A stretch of 64,000 nt of DNA from Bacteroidia bacterium (GCA_025362575.1 JANYIQ010000279.1:1-64000), one strand, 5' to 3'. Shown: positions 1 through 11,037, counted from the stretch's first letter. Notes: generated by a model from the letters alone, not told the origin. Numbers and translations are program-made.

Positions 1-282
1 TTTGTTTTTACCGAACAGGGTGTTGCAATGTTGTCGGGTGTTTTGAGTAGTAAAATAGCAATTCGTGTAAATATTCAGATAATTAGAGTATTTACAAAAA
101 TGAGAGAGATGATTGTGAATCACAAAGAGATTTTTTTAAAACTCGAGCAAATAGAGAAAACCCTTTTGCAGCAAGATAAAAAAATAGCAAAAGGTGAATC
201 TGAAATACAGATCATATTTAAGGCCTTAAAACAGTTATTAGAAAAACCAAAAACCCAGATGGAAAAAATAGGATACAAATAA
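1..282 (+). CDS. ORF6N domain-containing protein, C-terminal part (5' end outside window)
   Basis: Frame is open from base 1: FVFTEQGVAMLSGVLSSKIAIRVNIQIIRVFTKMREM matches the ORF6N/KilA-N-associated motif; the ATG at 28 is internal. Confidence 0.7.
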   Translation, partial: FVFTEQGVAMLSGVLSSKIAIRVNIQIIRVFTKMREMIVNHKEIFLKLEQIEKTLLQQDKKIAKGESEIQIIFKALKQLLEKPKTQMEKIGYK

Positions 283-283
283 A

Positions 284-1354
284 ATGCAAACAACCGAAAA
301 TAACACTTACTTTAAGGGTAGGGGTGCGCAATTAAATCCCAATAACAAATTTAACCTTCATGGTTATGTTCGTGAATATATAGAGGTATTAGATGAGGAA
401 ATGATCCTGAACGAAAAAACCGAGATCATTAATACTTATCCCAAAACGATCATTAATAAAGTAGATAGCGAAGATATCGGTCTTGCTTATTCTTTAAATC
501 CCTACCAGGGCTGCGAGCACGGTTGCATTTATTGCTACGCCCGCAACACCCACGAGTATTGGGGTTACAGTGCAGGGCTCGATTTTGAACGTAAGATCAT
601 TGTGAAACAAAATGCCGTTGAGCTTTTAGAAAAACATTTCAGTAGCAAAAAATGGAAGCCCATGCCCATTATGCTTTCGGGTAACACCGATTGCTACCAG
701 CCGGTTGAACGCCAGCTTGAAATTACACGACGCATTTTGCAGGTATGTTTAAAATACAAACACCCTGTTGCTATTATTACAAAAAATGCTTTAATATTAA
801 GAGACATCGATGTATTAAAAGATCTGGCCAGATTGAATTTAGTACATGTTATGGTTTCGATAACGGGAACAGATGAAGATGTTCGCCAAAAATTGGAACC
901 AAGAACCGCTACTTACAAGAACAGATTTAAAGTATTGGAGGCATTATCTACAAATAATATTCCTTGTGGTGTTATGGTGGCGCCAATTATTCCGGGTATT
1001 AATAATCATGAGATACCGAGTGTGATCGAGTTGGCTGCAAAAGCAGGCGCTACATCAGCCGGTTTTACAATTGTGAGATTGAACGGATCCATTGGCCCAA
1101 TATTTAAAGATTGGTTGCTAAAAAATTTTCCGGATCGTGCCGATAAAGTTTGGAATCAGATCTGCGACAGCCATGGCGGAAAAGTAAATGACAGCCGTTT
1201 AGGTGTGCGCATGCGCGGCGAAGGAAAAATGGCAGAAAGCATTAAGCAGCTTTTTAAGATATCTAAAGAACGCTTTATGAAGGAAGAGAAATTCGAATTT
1301 AATATCGGCTCCTTCAATTACAAAGCAGGGGAAGCTCAGTTGAGTTTGTTCTAA
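284..1354 (+). CDS. PA0069-family radical SAM protein (SPL-related)
   Basis: GCEHGCIYCYARNTHEYWGYSAGLDFERKI, a CxxxCxxC radical SAM cluster motif; full-length ORF. Confidence 0.9.
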   Translation: MQTTENNTYFKGRGAQLNPNNKFNLHGYVREYIEVLDEEMILNEKTEIINTYPKTIINKVDSEDIGLAYSLNPYQGCEHGCIYCYARNTHEYWGYSAGLDFERKIIVKQNAVELLEKHFSSKKWKPMPIMLSGNTDCYQPVERQLEITRRILQVCLKYKHPVAIITKNALILRDIDVLKDLARLNLVHVMVSITGTDEDVRQKLEPRTATYKNRFKVLEALSTNNIPCGVMVAPIIPGINNHEIPSVIELAAKAGATSAGFTIVRLNGSIGPIFKDWLLKNFPDRADKVWNQICDSHGGKVNDSRLGVRMRGEGKMAESIKQLFKISKERFMKEEKFEFNIGSFNYKAGEAQLSLF

Positions 1355-1388
1355 GACTTTTAACCTTGAACCTTCTAACTTAAGTTTT

Positions 1389-2594
1389 TTAACACTTCTC
1401 AATAATGGCCGCATAACCCTGACCAACACCAATGCACATGGTTACTAAAGCATATTTTTTATTTTGAAGTTGCAGTTCTATCGCCGCCGAATTTAAAATT
1501 CGTGCTCCGCTCATTCCTAAGGGATGTCCGAGAGCTATGGCTCCACCGTTAGGATTGATACGCGGATCGTTATCATCTAATTTCCACTGACGGGTACAAC
1601 CTAAACTTTGCGCTGCGAAAGCTTCGTTCAATTCAATAATGTCAATATCCTTCCAGCTTAAGCCTGCTCTTTTTAAAGCAATATTGGCGGCTTCAACCGG
1701 ACCTAATCCCATTATTCTTGGCTCAACACCGGCAACACCGCTTGATACAATTCGTGCAAGCGGACTAAGTTTATTATTTTTTATACCCTGTTCAGAAGCC
1801 AATAAAAGTGCGGCGGCTCCATCGTTCAATCCCGATGCATTTCCGGCAGTTACGGTTCCATCTTTTTTGAATGCTGTTTTTAATTTTTGTAAACCTTCTA
1901 AAGTGGTATTTGCTTTTGCAAACTCATCTTTACTGAATAAAATTGGATCACCTTTTTTTTGCGGAATTTCAATGCCAACAATTTCTTTTTCAAATCTTCC
2001 GGCGGCTAATGCTTTTGCAGCTTTCTGTTGACTCCACAATGCGAATTTATCCTGATCTTCTCTGCTGATCTTATGAAGCTCTGCAACATTTTCGGCAGTA
2101 TCGCCCATGGCATCCACGCCAAACATTTCTTTCATTTTCGGATTAATGAATCTCCATCCAAAACTTGTATCAAACAATTGCTGATCTCTGCCAAATGCAG
2201 AACTTGCTTTGCTCATTACCAAAGGACCGCGCGTCATGTTCTCAACACCACCTGATATCATCAGGTCGGCTTCACCTAATTGTATATATCTTGCTGCATC
2301 AATACTGGCACTTAAACCCGAAGCGCATAATCGGTTAACGGTTTGTCCGGGAACTGTAATTGGTAAACCCGCCATTAAACCCGCCATTCGCGCAACGTTG
2401 CGATTATCTTCACCAGCCTGATTGGCGCATCCCATTATCAGATCACCAACCTGTGACCAGTTAACACCCGGATTTTTTTTGATCAATTCTTTTAAAACAA
2501 TTGTTGCCAGATCGTCTGTTCTAACAACCGATAATGTTCCTCCAAAATTTCCGATGGCAGTTCTAACGCCATTAATGATATATGCTTGGTTCAT
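1389..2594 (-). CDS. acetyl-CoA C-acyltransferase (thiolase)
   Basis: NRLCASGLSA, NEAFAAQ, GGAIALGHPLGMSGAR, CIGVGQG thiolase motifs; start chosen at MNQAYIINGVRTAIG rather than the longer ORF. Confidence 0.93.
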   Translation of the reverse strand: MNQAYIINGVRTAIGNFGGTLSVVRTDDLATIVLKELIKKNPGVNWSQVGDLIMGCANQAGEDNRNVARMAGLMAGLPITVPGQTVNRLCASGLSASIDAARYIQLGEADLMISGGVENMTRGPLVMSKASSAFGRDQQLFDTSFGWRFINPKMKEMFGVDAMGDTAENVAELHKISREDQDKFALWSQQKAAKALAAGRFEKEIVGIEIPQKKGDPILFSKDEFAKANTTLEGLQKLKTAFKKDGTVTAGNASGLNDGAAALLLASEQGIKNNKLSPLARIVSSGVAGVEPRIMGLGPVEAANIALKRAGLSWKDIDIIELNEAFAAQSLGCTRQWKLDDNDPRINPNGGAIALGHPLGMSGARILNSAAIELQLQNKKYALVTMCIGVGQGYAAIIEKC

Positions 2595-2672
2595 AGTAAA
2601 AGAATGAGATATAAAAGTACAGTTTTTGCCATCAGTAAACAAAAACCGCGAGGTATGCACTCGCGGTCTGTT

Positions 2673-3146
2673 TTATTCAGGTTTATATTCCTGTTTATGA
2701 GTATCGTTGGTTTTGTAAACATCATCTTCATCATCTTCACTGTCTTTTAACTCGTAATGTTTCTCATTATCAATATTGATATTTACGACAGTCGGAGGAG
2801 GGGAAGGATTGCTTACCCAAATGGTTCCGTTCCAGAATACATAATGATTTCTCCAATTATCCCAATAAAAATTGTGCCCCGGAAAATATACCCATCTGCG
2901 GTTATAAGCGCGTTTTGGTCCCCAAAATGGATGGTAAATAACAAATTTTGCAGGACGATAGATGCTTTTCTTAACCACAACTTTAGCACCGTGATGTGGA
3001 TGCGGGCCCATTGCTTTTCCGCCATGGCCAACGTGACCATGTCCGCCTCCGTGGCCACCATGTCCGCCTTTTTGTGCAAAACCATTCAGTGTTCCAAACA
3101 CTAAAAAAGATATTGCAATAAGAACTGTTTTTGTTAGATGTTTCAT
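2673..3146 (-). CDS. secreted His/Gly-rich hypothetical protein
   Basis: Signal peptide MKHLTKTVLIAISFLVFGTLNGFAQ, then KGGHGGHGGGHGHVGHGGKAMGPHPHHG; acidic C-terminus. Confidence 0.7.
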   Translation of the reverse strand: MKHLTKTVLIAISFLVFGTLNGFAQKGGHGGHGGGHGHVGHGGKAMGPHPHHGAKVVVKKSIYRPAKFVIYHPFWGPKRAYNRRWVYFPGHNFYWDNWRNHYVFWNGTIWVSNPSPPPTVVNINIDNEKHYELKDSEDDEDDVYKTNDTHKQEYKPE

Positions 3147-3234
3147 ATAAGTTAGTTTTACTTTTGACTTTCAGAAAACCCGAAGGTTTAATGTATTAAC
3201 AAATTTTATGCATGTACTCAAGCAACAAAATTGT

Positions 3235-3645
3235 TTACCAATCTTTTGATGTGCGGTAAACGGTGCCTTTGAATAAACCAACAATAGCATGATCGGAAGT
3301 TCTTTTGATCTTAATGGTGTAAATGCCAATTTTATTGGAACAATTTTCTTCTCTGGCCTCGGCAACTATTTCATCACCTTCCATTAACGAAACGGTGTGT
3401 GAGATGGAGGTTTCTACCGAAACAGCTTTTTTACCATGAGAGTTAGATGCGAAAGCCAAAGCGCTATCGGCTAAAGAATAAGTAATGCCGCCATGTGCAA
3501 TTCCGAAACCGTTGAGCATTTCATTGCGTACTTTTAAACTGAGTTTGCAAATTCCATTCCCGGTTTCAAGAACAGTAATGCCAAGCCACTGACTAAAATA
3601 ATCTTTGGCCATCATGGTATCCACTATTTCTTTCGGGCTTTTCAT
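3235..3645 (-). CDS. paaI: PaaI-type hotdog-fold acyl-CoA thioesterase
   Basis: GFGIAHGGITYSLADSALAFASNSHG, a hotdog thioesterase motif; lies near the thiolase. Confidence 0.8.
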   Translation of the reverse strand: MKSPKEIVDTMMAKDYFSQWLGITVLETGNGICKLSLKVRNEMLNGFGIAHGGITYSLADSALAFASNSHGKKAVSVETSISHTVSLMEGDEIVAEAREENCSNKIGIYTIKIKRTSDHAIVGLFKGTVYRTSKDW

Positions 3646-3648
3646 TTT

Positions 3649-4206
3649 TTAAACTCTCGGTTTCCAGATTATTTCAGTGGCCTTAAGATCTTGTGATAGT
3701 TTGCGAGACAGCACAAATAAATAATCCGATAAACGATTCAAATATTTATAAATAAGTTCATCTACTTTTTCGTTCTCTGAAAGTTTTAAAGTGGCGCGTT
3801 CGGCTCTGCGGCAAACACAGCGGGCAATGTGACAATAAGAAACAACTGTATTGCCTCCCGGTAAAACAAAATGTTTCATCTCCGGAAGTGTTTCATTCAT
3901 TTTATCAATTGCTTTTTCCAATAATTCAACATCTGTTTCTTTTAATTGCGGCAGTTGCATTTTAAGGTCTTTTTCAGGATCGCTTGCCAATAAAGAACCA
4001 ATTGTAAAAAGGCGGTCCTGTATCTCAATAAGAAGATCGAATAATTCTTTTTCGGAAATGTTATCGCGAATTAAACCCAGATGCGAATTCAATTCATCAA
4101 CTGTGCCATAAGCTTCGATGCGAATGTGATGTTTCGGAACGCGTGTACCGCCAATCAAAGAGGTTTGTCCTTTATCTCCTGTTTTCGTATAGATCTTGAA
4201 TGCCAT
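3649..4206 (-). CDS. PduO-type cob(I)yrinic acid a,c-diamide adenosyltransferase
   Basis: KIYTKTGDKGQTSLIGGTRVPK, EAYGTVDELNSHLG, RAERATL motifs. Confidence 0.93.
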   Translation of the reverse strand: MAFKIYTKTGDKGQTSLIGGTRVPKHHIRIEAYGTVDELNSHLGLIRDNISEKELFDLLIEIQDRLFTIGSLLASDPEKDLKMQLPQLKETDVELLEKAIDKMNETLPEMKHFVLPGGNTVVSYCHIARCVCRRAERATLKLSENEKVDELIYKYLNRLSDYLFVLSRKLSQDLKATEIIWKPRV

Positions 4207-4253
4207 TTCAGTTTAAAATTAAATTATTTTTCAGGAAACAGCAATCAATCTTT

Positions 4254-6623
4254 TTAGAACTTCAAACTTACGTTTAAATTAGGTAAAATTGGCAGCTGAT
4301 CAATTCGCTGGAACGTGAAACGATTTACGTAAAAAATATTCTTACGATTGTATACGTTCGTAACTCCGCCACTAAATTCAAGAATTATTTTTTCTGTCCA
4401 GTTGTAACGGTATTTAACACCAATATCCAAACGGTGAAAATCTGTTAAACGCATGGAGTTAAGATCGCCGGGCAAATAACCTAATTGTCCGTTTGCATTA
4501 GAATAATTGTAGTTTAAGTTGTTGTTGAAATTAAGCGAAGGGTAATATCCTTGTGTTGGAGTTACCGGGAAAGGAGAACCATAGTTCCAGCGGGCATTTA
4601 ATTCCCAATTACGTTTTTTTCCGAAGGTGTAAGAAGTAACTAAGTTAACATTATGTCTTCTGTCGAAGCTTGGCGGGTAATTGGTAACAACACCTGTTGA
4701 TGTATTCCCTGACCAGCGATTATTAACAATGTAAGAGTAAACCGCCCAGAAATAAAAGCGCTTGCGTTCAAATTTCAGAACAAGATCAGCGCCTTGTGCA
4801 CGGCCTTGTTCAACAACGAAATCTTTTTTAGAGGCATCGGGTTTGCTGGCATTTTCCGGGGTATCATCAAAGATCTTATCGCGATTCGTATTCATGATCT
4901 GGTTAAAGAATTTCTGATACACTTCAACGTTCAATTCAAAATATTTTAAGAAATCGAATTCAAAGCCGGCCACCATGTGATTGGCTTTTTGAACGGAAGA
5001 TTTTACTTCGAGAGATTTTCCGTTCTTATCAAGATATGTTTTTGGAAGGTTATCGTTTTCAGGAGCGTTAATGAATCCGTAAAATAAATTCACAACATCG
5101 CGGTCAGAGCTTGAACTCATTAAACTCTGGCTGTATAAACCACCTGCTGCTTTGAATCGGATCTTAGGAGTAATATTTAGTTTAAAGCTTAAGCGCGGTT
5201 CAGGCGAAAACACGTTAAGTGTAGCGTAATATTGCATGCGGAAGCTTGGCTCGAAAATGAAGCGTTTTTTGGCGCCAACATATTTGTATTTCACAAAAGC
5301 TCCAAGATCGGAAGTTGAACGTGTAACCTGAATTTTTGTGAAGTAAGGGTTTTGCAATTCGTAATTAGCTCCGGTGATGATTCCTTCAAAGCCAAACTTA
5401 ACTTCGCTGCGACCAATGAATTTAATGAAATTGAATCCTGCATTAAAACCGTTTATGCTGCTTGATTTTTTATCGGTGTCAATGTTCGGGTTCTTGTAAT
5501 CTATTTTATATTGTGAATATGCGAAAACGCCTTCGATCAATAAATTGGAGTTATTTGGGATAAGAACAAAGTTAGATCCTGCACCGTAAGATTTCCAGTT
5601 ATAGGTAGCAATGCTTGGATAATCTACTTTATCATTAAAATTAAATCCGAACAAATTCAGCTTGCTTCCGTTTGTGGCGTTAAATGAAAGTTTGCCATAC
5701 ACATCCGTAAAATAAAATGGTAAGCCATCTTTGTTAGCGTATGAATAAAGGCTTTTAGAGGTTTGAGGTAAATAGGAGTGTTTTGCCGAAATAACAAAAG
5801 AGGAACTTCCTTTTCCGTCTTCTTTTAATTTGGCAAGCGGGCCTTCCAATAGAATTTTTGCAGCGAAAGTAGATGCAGCAACCTTGCCGCCGAATTGTTT
5901 TTTATTTCCGTCTCGTGTAGTAACATCCATAACAGAAGAAGTTCTTCCGCCATATTCAGCACCAAATCCTGCAGAATAAACATCAGCGTTTTTCATGATG
6001 TCATTATCAAAAACAGAGAATAATCCGATCGAGTGAAAAGGGTTATAAATGATCATCCCGTCAAGCAAAACTTTATTTTGTACCGGTAAACCTCCTCGAA
6101 TGTATAATTGTCCGCCTTGATCACCGGTAAAGGTAACTCCGGGTAACACCTGTAAATACTGTGCCAGATCGGGTTCACCGATACTGGGTAATTTGCTGAT
6201 GATAATGGGATCGACCTTCTGAACCGAAACTGTGGTGTTCTCAACTTTTTCTGCCTGATTAGTGGAAACTTCTATTTCGTTAAGATTAATTCCGCCTTTG
6301 GTACAGAAGAATTTTTTGTTAAGAATTTCACCGGCTTTAATTTTGATGGATTCGGTAATGGTGTCAAAATCAAGATTCGTAACCATAAGGGTATAATCTC
6401 CCGGCGGAACTTTTGTGATCGAAAAATAACCATTTAGATCCGTATTAGCGCCAATGGTGGTGCCTTTTAAAAATACATTCGAAAAAGGAACCGCTTCGCC
6501 ATTTTTTTTATCGTAAATAATTCCTTTAATAGAACCGCTGTTTTGAGAAAAACCAAATGCAGAAAAAAGCATCAGAAACACCAGAGCATTTATTTTTTTG
6601 TGATCGAAATTGGTCTTAAGCAT
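4254..6623 (-). CDS. TonB-dependent receptor with N-terminal carboxypeptidase-regulatory-like domain
   Basis: Signal peptide, CarboxypepD_reg-like domain, plug QLYIRGGLPVQNKVLLDGMIIYNPFHSIGLFSVFD, C-terminal beta-strand NVSLKF. Confidence 0.92.
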   Translation of the reverse strand: MLKTNFDHKKINALVFLMLFSAFGFSQNSGSIKGIIYDKKNGEAVPFSNVFLKGTTIGANTDLNGYFSITKVPPGDYTLMVTNLDFDTITESIKIKAGEILNKKFFCTKGGINLNEIEVSTNQAEKVENTTVSVQKVDPIIISKLPSIGEPDLAQYLQVLPGVTFTGDQGGQLYIRGGLPVQNKVLLDGMIIYNPFHSIGLFSVFDNDIMKNADVYSAGFGAEYGGRTSSVMDVTTRDGNKKQFGGKVAASTFAAKILLEGPLAKLKEDGKGSSSFVISAKHSYLPQTSKSLYSYANKDGLPFYFTDVYGKLSFNATNGSKLNLFGFNFNDKVDYPSIATYNWKSYGAGSNFVLIPNNSNLLIEGVFAYSQYKIDYKNPNIDTDKKSSSINGFNAGFNFIKFIGRSEVKFGFEGIITGANYELQNPYFTKIQVTRSTSDLGAFVKYKYVGAKKRFIFEPSFRMQYYATLNVFSPEPRLSFKLNITPKIRFKAAGGLYSQSLMSSSSDRDVVNLFYGFINAPENDNLPKTYLDKNGKSLEVKSSVQKANHMVAGFEFDFLKYFELNVEVYQKFFNQIMNTNRDKIFDDTPENASKPDASKKDFVVEQGRAQGADLVLKFERKRFYFWAVYSYIVNNRWSGNTSTGVVTNYPPSFDRRHNVNLVTSYTFGKKRNWELNARWNYGSPFPVTPTQGYYPSLNFNNNLNYNYSNANGQLGYLPGDLNSMRLTDFHRLDIGVKYRYNWTEKIILEFSGGVTNVYNRKNIFYVNRFTFQRIDQLPILPNLNVSLKF

Positions 6624-6883
6624 AAGTAAATTTAAAAGGCAAAAAATTGAGCCGTAAATGTACCAAATTATTGTACAATAAATGGACCGTTTATGTAATA
6701 ATCTAAATATTTAGATTCTATCGTTTTGGTTGAAAAAAGCCCTTTTTTTGGTAAAATTTAAGCGCTTCCAAACACAAATCCAACAATTCGACTAATAAGC
6801 CAAAATATGGCACCAATAAATTTGGAATCATAAATTAATTTCTATAAATTTACTATAATATTAATCTGAAAAATCCCCTTACT

Positions 6884-9800
6884 ATGATATATAATTACTT
6901 AAAAAATCTTTCTTGCATACTGTTAGTGTGCGTTGGATTATCTTCTAAAGCACAGACTGCTTATTCTGAGACTTTCGGAAGCGGAACAACATCGACATTT
7001 CCGGGTGGCTGGACTTTTGCCAGTGGTGACTGGGGTGTTGACCCGGATATAGCAAACGGAGGCTCAATCATTGATTGTACAATTCCTTTGTCTTCAATTG
7101 GATCAAAGATGTACGGTGCCGATGGTACTTCGGGTTTACAGCAATCGGTTTCGGCGCCTTTTGTAACAACAAATATTACTAATATGATCCTGAAGTGGAA
7201 CGGATTGCGTTCCCTTGGTGCACCTGCATTAACAGTGGAAGTGAGTACAGATAATAGTACTTACACTCCTTTAACGATTACAGATGTTCTTTCGGATGGT
7301 GCTTGGCATACTTTTACAGTGGCAGTTCCTGTTGCTTTCGAAAATAAATCAACAGTTTATGTTAGGTGGTCTTATACAGGTGCTAGTAGTGGCAATTTTA
7401 TTGCTTTTGACGACATTGATATTTCAGGAACGGCTTCTCCGGTATACTATTGGGATGGTTCAGGCGCTCTAAACAGCGTTTCTTCATGGTGGTCAAATTC
7501 AAATGCTACAGGCAGTCAACCTACAGATTTCGTAACACCCAATCAAATTTTCAACTTATACCCTAATGCAACAAGTGCTACAGCTGCTACCCTTGGTGGT
7601 GCGTGGACAATAAGTGGATCAGGTGTTAAGTTAAATGTTGGAGATGGTTCAACAGGTTTTAACTTGAACCTTAGTTCAGTTCTGACTGTTGCTTCTTCTG
7701 CAAAATTAAACGTATTAAATACCGCAACTTTAACTTTATCTAATACTACATTTCCTTCGTCTGCATTTGTAACTTTAAATGCAGGCTCAACAGTTGATTA
7801 TGCACAGTCATCTTCTGTAGCAATATTGAACATGACGCACTCTCATTTAACAATCTCAGGTGGTGCAGATAAAACTCAGCCGGGAAATTTAACTATTAAT
7901 GGTGACCTGAATTTGAATGGAAGCAGTTTTGTAATGTCTAACAGCTCGCTTCAGACATTGAACCTCAATGGGATGATTTTAGGAAGTGGAACTTTGAAAA
8001 CAGGAAATTCAAAATTGAACATTAACGGTTCCGGTACATTTGGTACAATTACTTTTGCTGCAGGATCAACAGCTAATACATTAAATCAGTTCAATGTTAA
8101 CAGAGGCAGTGCAGGTGGTATTGTTTTAGGATCAGATCTAACTGTAAACAGCACATCTAATTTACAGAACGGTACAATTAGTTTAAACGGTAAGAACCTT
8201 ACTTTAAACGGCGCAATTACTTTTCCGGCGACTACTGCAAATGGAAGTTTTATTGGTTCTAAAACATCTACCTTAACAATAGGTGGTTCGGGATCGGTTA
8301 CCAACAATTTATTAATGAGCGCACCAACTATGGGTTATGTACTGTTAAACAGAAGTGGTGCAACAATAACCGCGGGTAATTCAATTGATATTTGGGGTGA
8401 TCTAACTCCAACGGCAGGTACTTTTGCTGCAGGCGGAAATCTAACGATTAAAAGCGACGCATCTAATAAAGGAAGAATTGGTATTATTGGAGCTTCTGGT
8501 GCATTTACCGGTAGCCCAACAGTTGAGGTGTTTAAAAACGCAGGCTTAACCGGATGGGTTAATATTGGTTCAGGTGGCGTAAATGGTGCTTCTATGTCAG
8601 GTTGGAATTCAAGCTTCGCAATTACCTGCGCTTCTTGTCCTGATGGATCATCAGTAGGTGGTGTTGCATTTACCTCGGTTTATACATATGATGAAACAGC
8701 ATTTATAGGAGATGATTCAAATACTGCCCATTACATTCCTATTGCTTCTTTAGGGGGACTTAATTCCAATACAGGATATTGGGTTTATTTAGGTAATGGT
8801 GCTGTAAATACTACTGCAATTACTATTCCTTTAACAGGGGGCGTGAATACTAATGCTTCCGGTGGTGGATTCAATTTAACTTTATCAGCAGGTGCTCCTG
8901 CGGCTACTGATGGATGGAATTTAATTTCAAATCCATATCCTTCTCCAATTTTAGTTTCTCAGGTTATTGCTTCGGCGGGTGGAGCTAATGTGGATAACAC
9001 ATTTTATGTTTATGATCCGGATGCAAATGCAAACGTGCCTTTTACAGCAGGAAGCGTTATCCCTATGGGACAAGCATTTTCAGTAAGAGCATTAAACAGC
9101 AGTGTAAACTTTAGTCCAAACGAAAATTGGAAAACAACAACTAATAACAATACAGGAATTTTGAAAACATCTTCCGCATCTAATTATTATTTTGACGATT
9201 TCTTATTGGATCTTACCAGTACTACTTTTACTACAGGTTACTTCTCACAAGCTTATTTTAAATTTGATGCCACCTCAACAACCGGGTTTGACAACGGTAA
9301 AGATGCGTTTTATTTATCAAGCTCTGTTGATAATACAACACCGAGTATCTTCAGTACAACAAGCGGAAATAAATTTTTAAGAAACTCTTTACCAAGTCTT
9401 AGTGGTTTAGTTACTATACCTTTAACCATAACTACAGGTACAGCTTATGCCGGTGTTTATAAAATTAACCCGGTTAACATCAATAAACTACCTGCAGGCG
9501 CTTGTGTTAACTTATACGATATCGCGAATAATGTAACGCATAATTTAAGAACAGGTGCTTACACTGCAACCATTGCAGCTAACGCAACTACTCCTCAGTT
9601 CGAGTTAAGAATTACTTTAAATTCAGCTACAATGACCTCTAACGTTAGTCAGCCATTATGTTCTAAGATTAACAATGGTTCTATTATCGCTAAAGGAACT
9701 TCAGCCGGTCCATGGAACTATACTTGGAAAGACGCTTCAGATAATATTATTAAAACCAAAACCAACTCATTGGTTGCTGATACTTTAAAAAATCTTGGTG

Positions 9801-10411
9801 CAGGTACTTTCAAAGTAGATGTGAATACAGTTGCAATGTGTGATAATGCAAGTCAGACATTTAACGTAGCCTCTACGTCTGCTTTACCGATTTCTAATTT
9901 CAGTGTTAACAAGGATACTTTATACCTTGGTAGTACAACCCAGTTCATCTTTACAAACAACTCTACGGGCGCTAACACTTATTCTTGGAAGTTTGGAGAT
10001 GGCAACACTGCAAACACTCCAAGTGCAACACATATGTATGGAAGCACTGGTGACTACAAAGTAAGCCTGATCGCTGTGAATTCAGCTTGTGGTGATTCAT
10101 CTTCATTTAATTATGATGTTCACGTAGTAAATACACCAACATTGGCAGGTATTACTTCTATTGCTTCATCTGACAATAATATTAAAATCGGAAAAGATGC
10201 TAAAGGTATTTTTGTTCAAATGAATTATGATAAAAATACTCAGGCAACTGTGAGTATCAGTAACGTACTAGGACAATTATTGGTTAGTCCTAGAATTATC
10301 GAAGGTGATACTGAGAAATTTTATTTCGATGTAAATGCTAAAGATCAATTATTGTTAATTACAGTTACTACCAATGATAAGCGTATCACTCAGCGTATCT
10401 TTAATAACTAA
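6884..10411 (+). CDS. large secreted protein with repetitive beta-rich region, PKD domain and T9SS-type C-terminal domain
   Basis: Signal peptide; PKD-like SWKFGDGNTANTPSATHMYGSTGDYKVSLIAVNSACGDS; C-terminal ISNVLGQLLV...QRIFNN resembles a type A sorting domain. Confidence 0.8.
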   Translation: MIYNYLKNLSCILLVCVGLSSKAQTAYSETFGSGTTSTFPGGWTFASGDWGVDPDIANGGSIIDCTIPLSSIGSKMYGADGTSGLQQSVSAPFVTTNITNMILKWNGLRSLGAPALTVEVSTDNSTYTPLTITDVLSDGAWHTFTVAVPVAFENKSTVYVRWSYTGASSGNFIAFDDIDISGTASPVYYWDGSGALNSVSSWWSNSNATGSQPTDFVTPNQIFNLYPNATSATAATLGGAWTISGSGVKLNVGDGSTGFNLNLSSVLTVASSAKLNVLNTATLTLSNTTFPSSAFVTLNAGSTVDYAQSSSVAILNMTHSHLTISGGADKTQPGNLTINGDLNLNGSSFVMSNSSLQTLNLNGMILGSGTLKTGNSKLNINGSGTFGTITFAAGSTANTLNQFNVNRGSAGGIVLGSDLTVNSTSNLQNGTISLNGKNLTLNGAITFPATTANGSFIGSKTSTLTIGGSGSVTNNLLMSAPTMGYVLLNRSGATITAGNSIDIWGDLTPTAGTFAAGGNLTIKSDASNKGRIGIIGASGAFTGSPTVEVFKNAGLTGWVNIGSGGVNGASMSGWNSSFAITCASCPDGSSVGGVAFTSVYTYDETAFIGDDSNTAHYIPIASLGGLNSNTGYWVYLGNGAVNTTAITIPLTGGVNTNASGGGFNLTLSAGAPAATDGWNLISNPYPSPILVSQVIASAGGANVDNTFYVYDPDANANVPFTAGSVIPMGQAFSVRALNSSVNFSPNENWKTTTNNNTGILKTSSASNYYFDDFLLDLTSTTFTTGYFSQAYFKFDATSTTGFDNGKDAFYLSSSVDNTTPSIFSTTSGNKFLRNSLPSLSGLVTIPLTITTGTAYAGVYKINPVNINKLPAGACVNLYDIANNVTHNLRTGAYTATIAANATTPQFELRITLNSATMTSNVSQPLCSKINNGSIIAKGTSAGPWNYTWKDASDNIIKTKTNSLVADTLKNLGAGTFKVDVNTVAMCDNASQTFNVASTSALPISNFSVNKDTLYLGSTTQFIFTNNSTGANTYSWKFGDGNTANTPSATHMYGSTGDYKVSLIAVNSACGDSSSFNYDVHVVNTPTLAGITSIASSDNNIKIGKDAKGIFVQMNYDKNTQATVSISNVLGQLLVSPRIIEGDTEKFYFDVNAKDQLLLITVTTNDKRITQRIFNN

Positions 10412-10433
10412 ATTTAATAAAACAGCTTAAATA

Positions 10434-10467
10434 AAAAACCCTCACGAAATCCGTGAGGGTTTTTTTA
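10434..10467 (+). terminator. intrinsic terminator
   Basis: AAAACCCTCACG-AAATC-CGTGAGGGTTTTTTT perfect stem-loop with T-tract, after the 6884..10411 CDS. Confidence 0.9.
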
Positions 10468-10601
10468 TGCCATGGTTTTTAATTTAAAAACAGAAGCTAG
10501 CCCCGATCATTTCCTTCAACTTCACATTCCAACTGCTTTTCCCTTCAAAACATTTTTCACTATGACCGAGGCTGCTCTGCTTTTGGCTGCAACAAGACCT
10601 G

Positions 10602-10952
10602 TTAAGCTGCTTTGTTTTCTTTTTTGGTTAAAAGGAGCAGTTCGCTGGCCACTACTTCGGTAATGTATTTTTTAGAACCAGACTTATCGGTGTAATGCCG
10701 GGTGCTTAATTTGCCATCAATGGCTACTTCGGTACCTTTTTGCAGAAGCTGTTGCGCTATGGCCGCTAATTTGCCCCATACTACAACATTGTGCCAGTGT
10801 GTCTCACTTATTTTCTCACCTTTTTTATTGGTGTAATACTCGGATGTGGCTACCGAAAAACGTGCTACTTTGTTTCCGCTCTCTAATGTTTTTACTTCTG
10901 GATTAGCTCCTAAATTTCCTACTAATTGTACGCGGTTTTTAATGGTCATCAT
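10602..10952 (-). CDS. ssb: single-stranded DNA-binding protein (copy 1)
   Basis: MMTIKNRVQLVGNLGANPEVKTLESGNKVARFSVATSEYY...WHNVVVWGKLA OB-fold SSB; start trimmed to the MMTIKNR start shared with copy 2. Confidence 0.93.
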   Translation of the reverse strand: MMTIKNRVQLVGNLGANPEVKTLESGNKVARFSVATSEYYTNKKGEKISETHWHNVVVWGKLAAIAQQLLQKGTEVAIDGKLSTRHYTDKSGSKKYITEVVASELLLLTKKENKAA

Positions 10953-11021
10953 GATTTTAATTTTTAACTGTTTATTTGTTTGTGGTTTAATGTTTATTTG
11001 TTTTGATTTTTTGTCATCCTG

Positions 11022-11037
11022 TCCCGACGCGTCGGGA
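11022..11037. repeat. palindromic module TCCCGACGCGTCGGGA (copy 1) inside TCATCCTG...TGTCGAAGGAT
   Basis: Perfect 16-bp palindrome read directly; related copies at 20514 and 34010. Confidence 0.85.

Noticed and set aside
1199-1432. Minus-strand 77-aa ORF over the 3' end of the radical SAM gene
   Set aside because: Antisense to a well-supported CDS; chance ORF.
10472-10663. 63-aa plus-strand ORF after the terminator
   Set aside because: Overlaps ssb antisense and has no start context or family signal.
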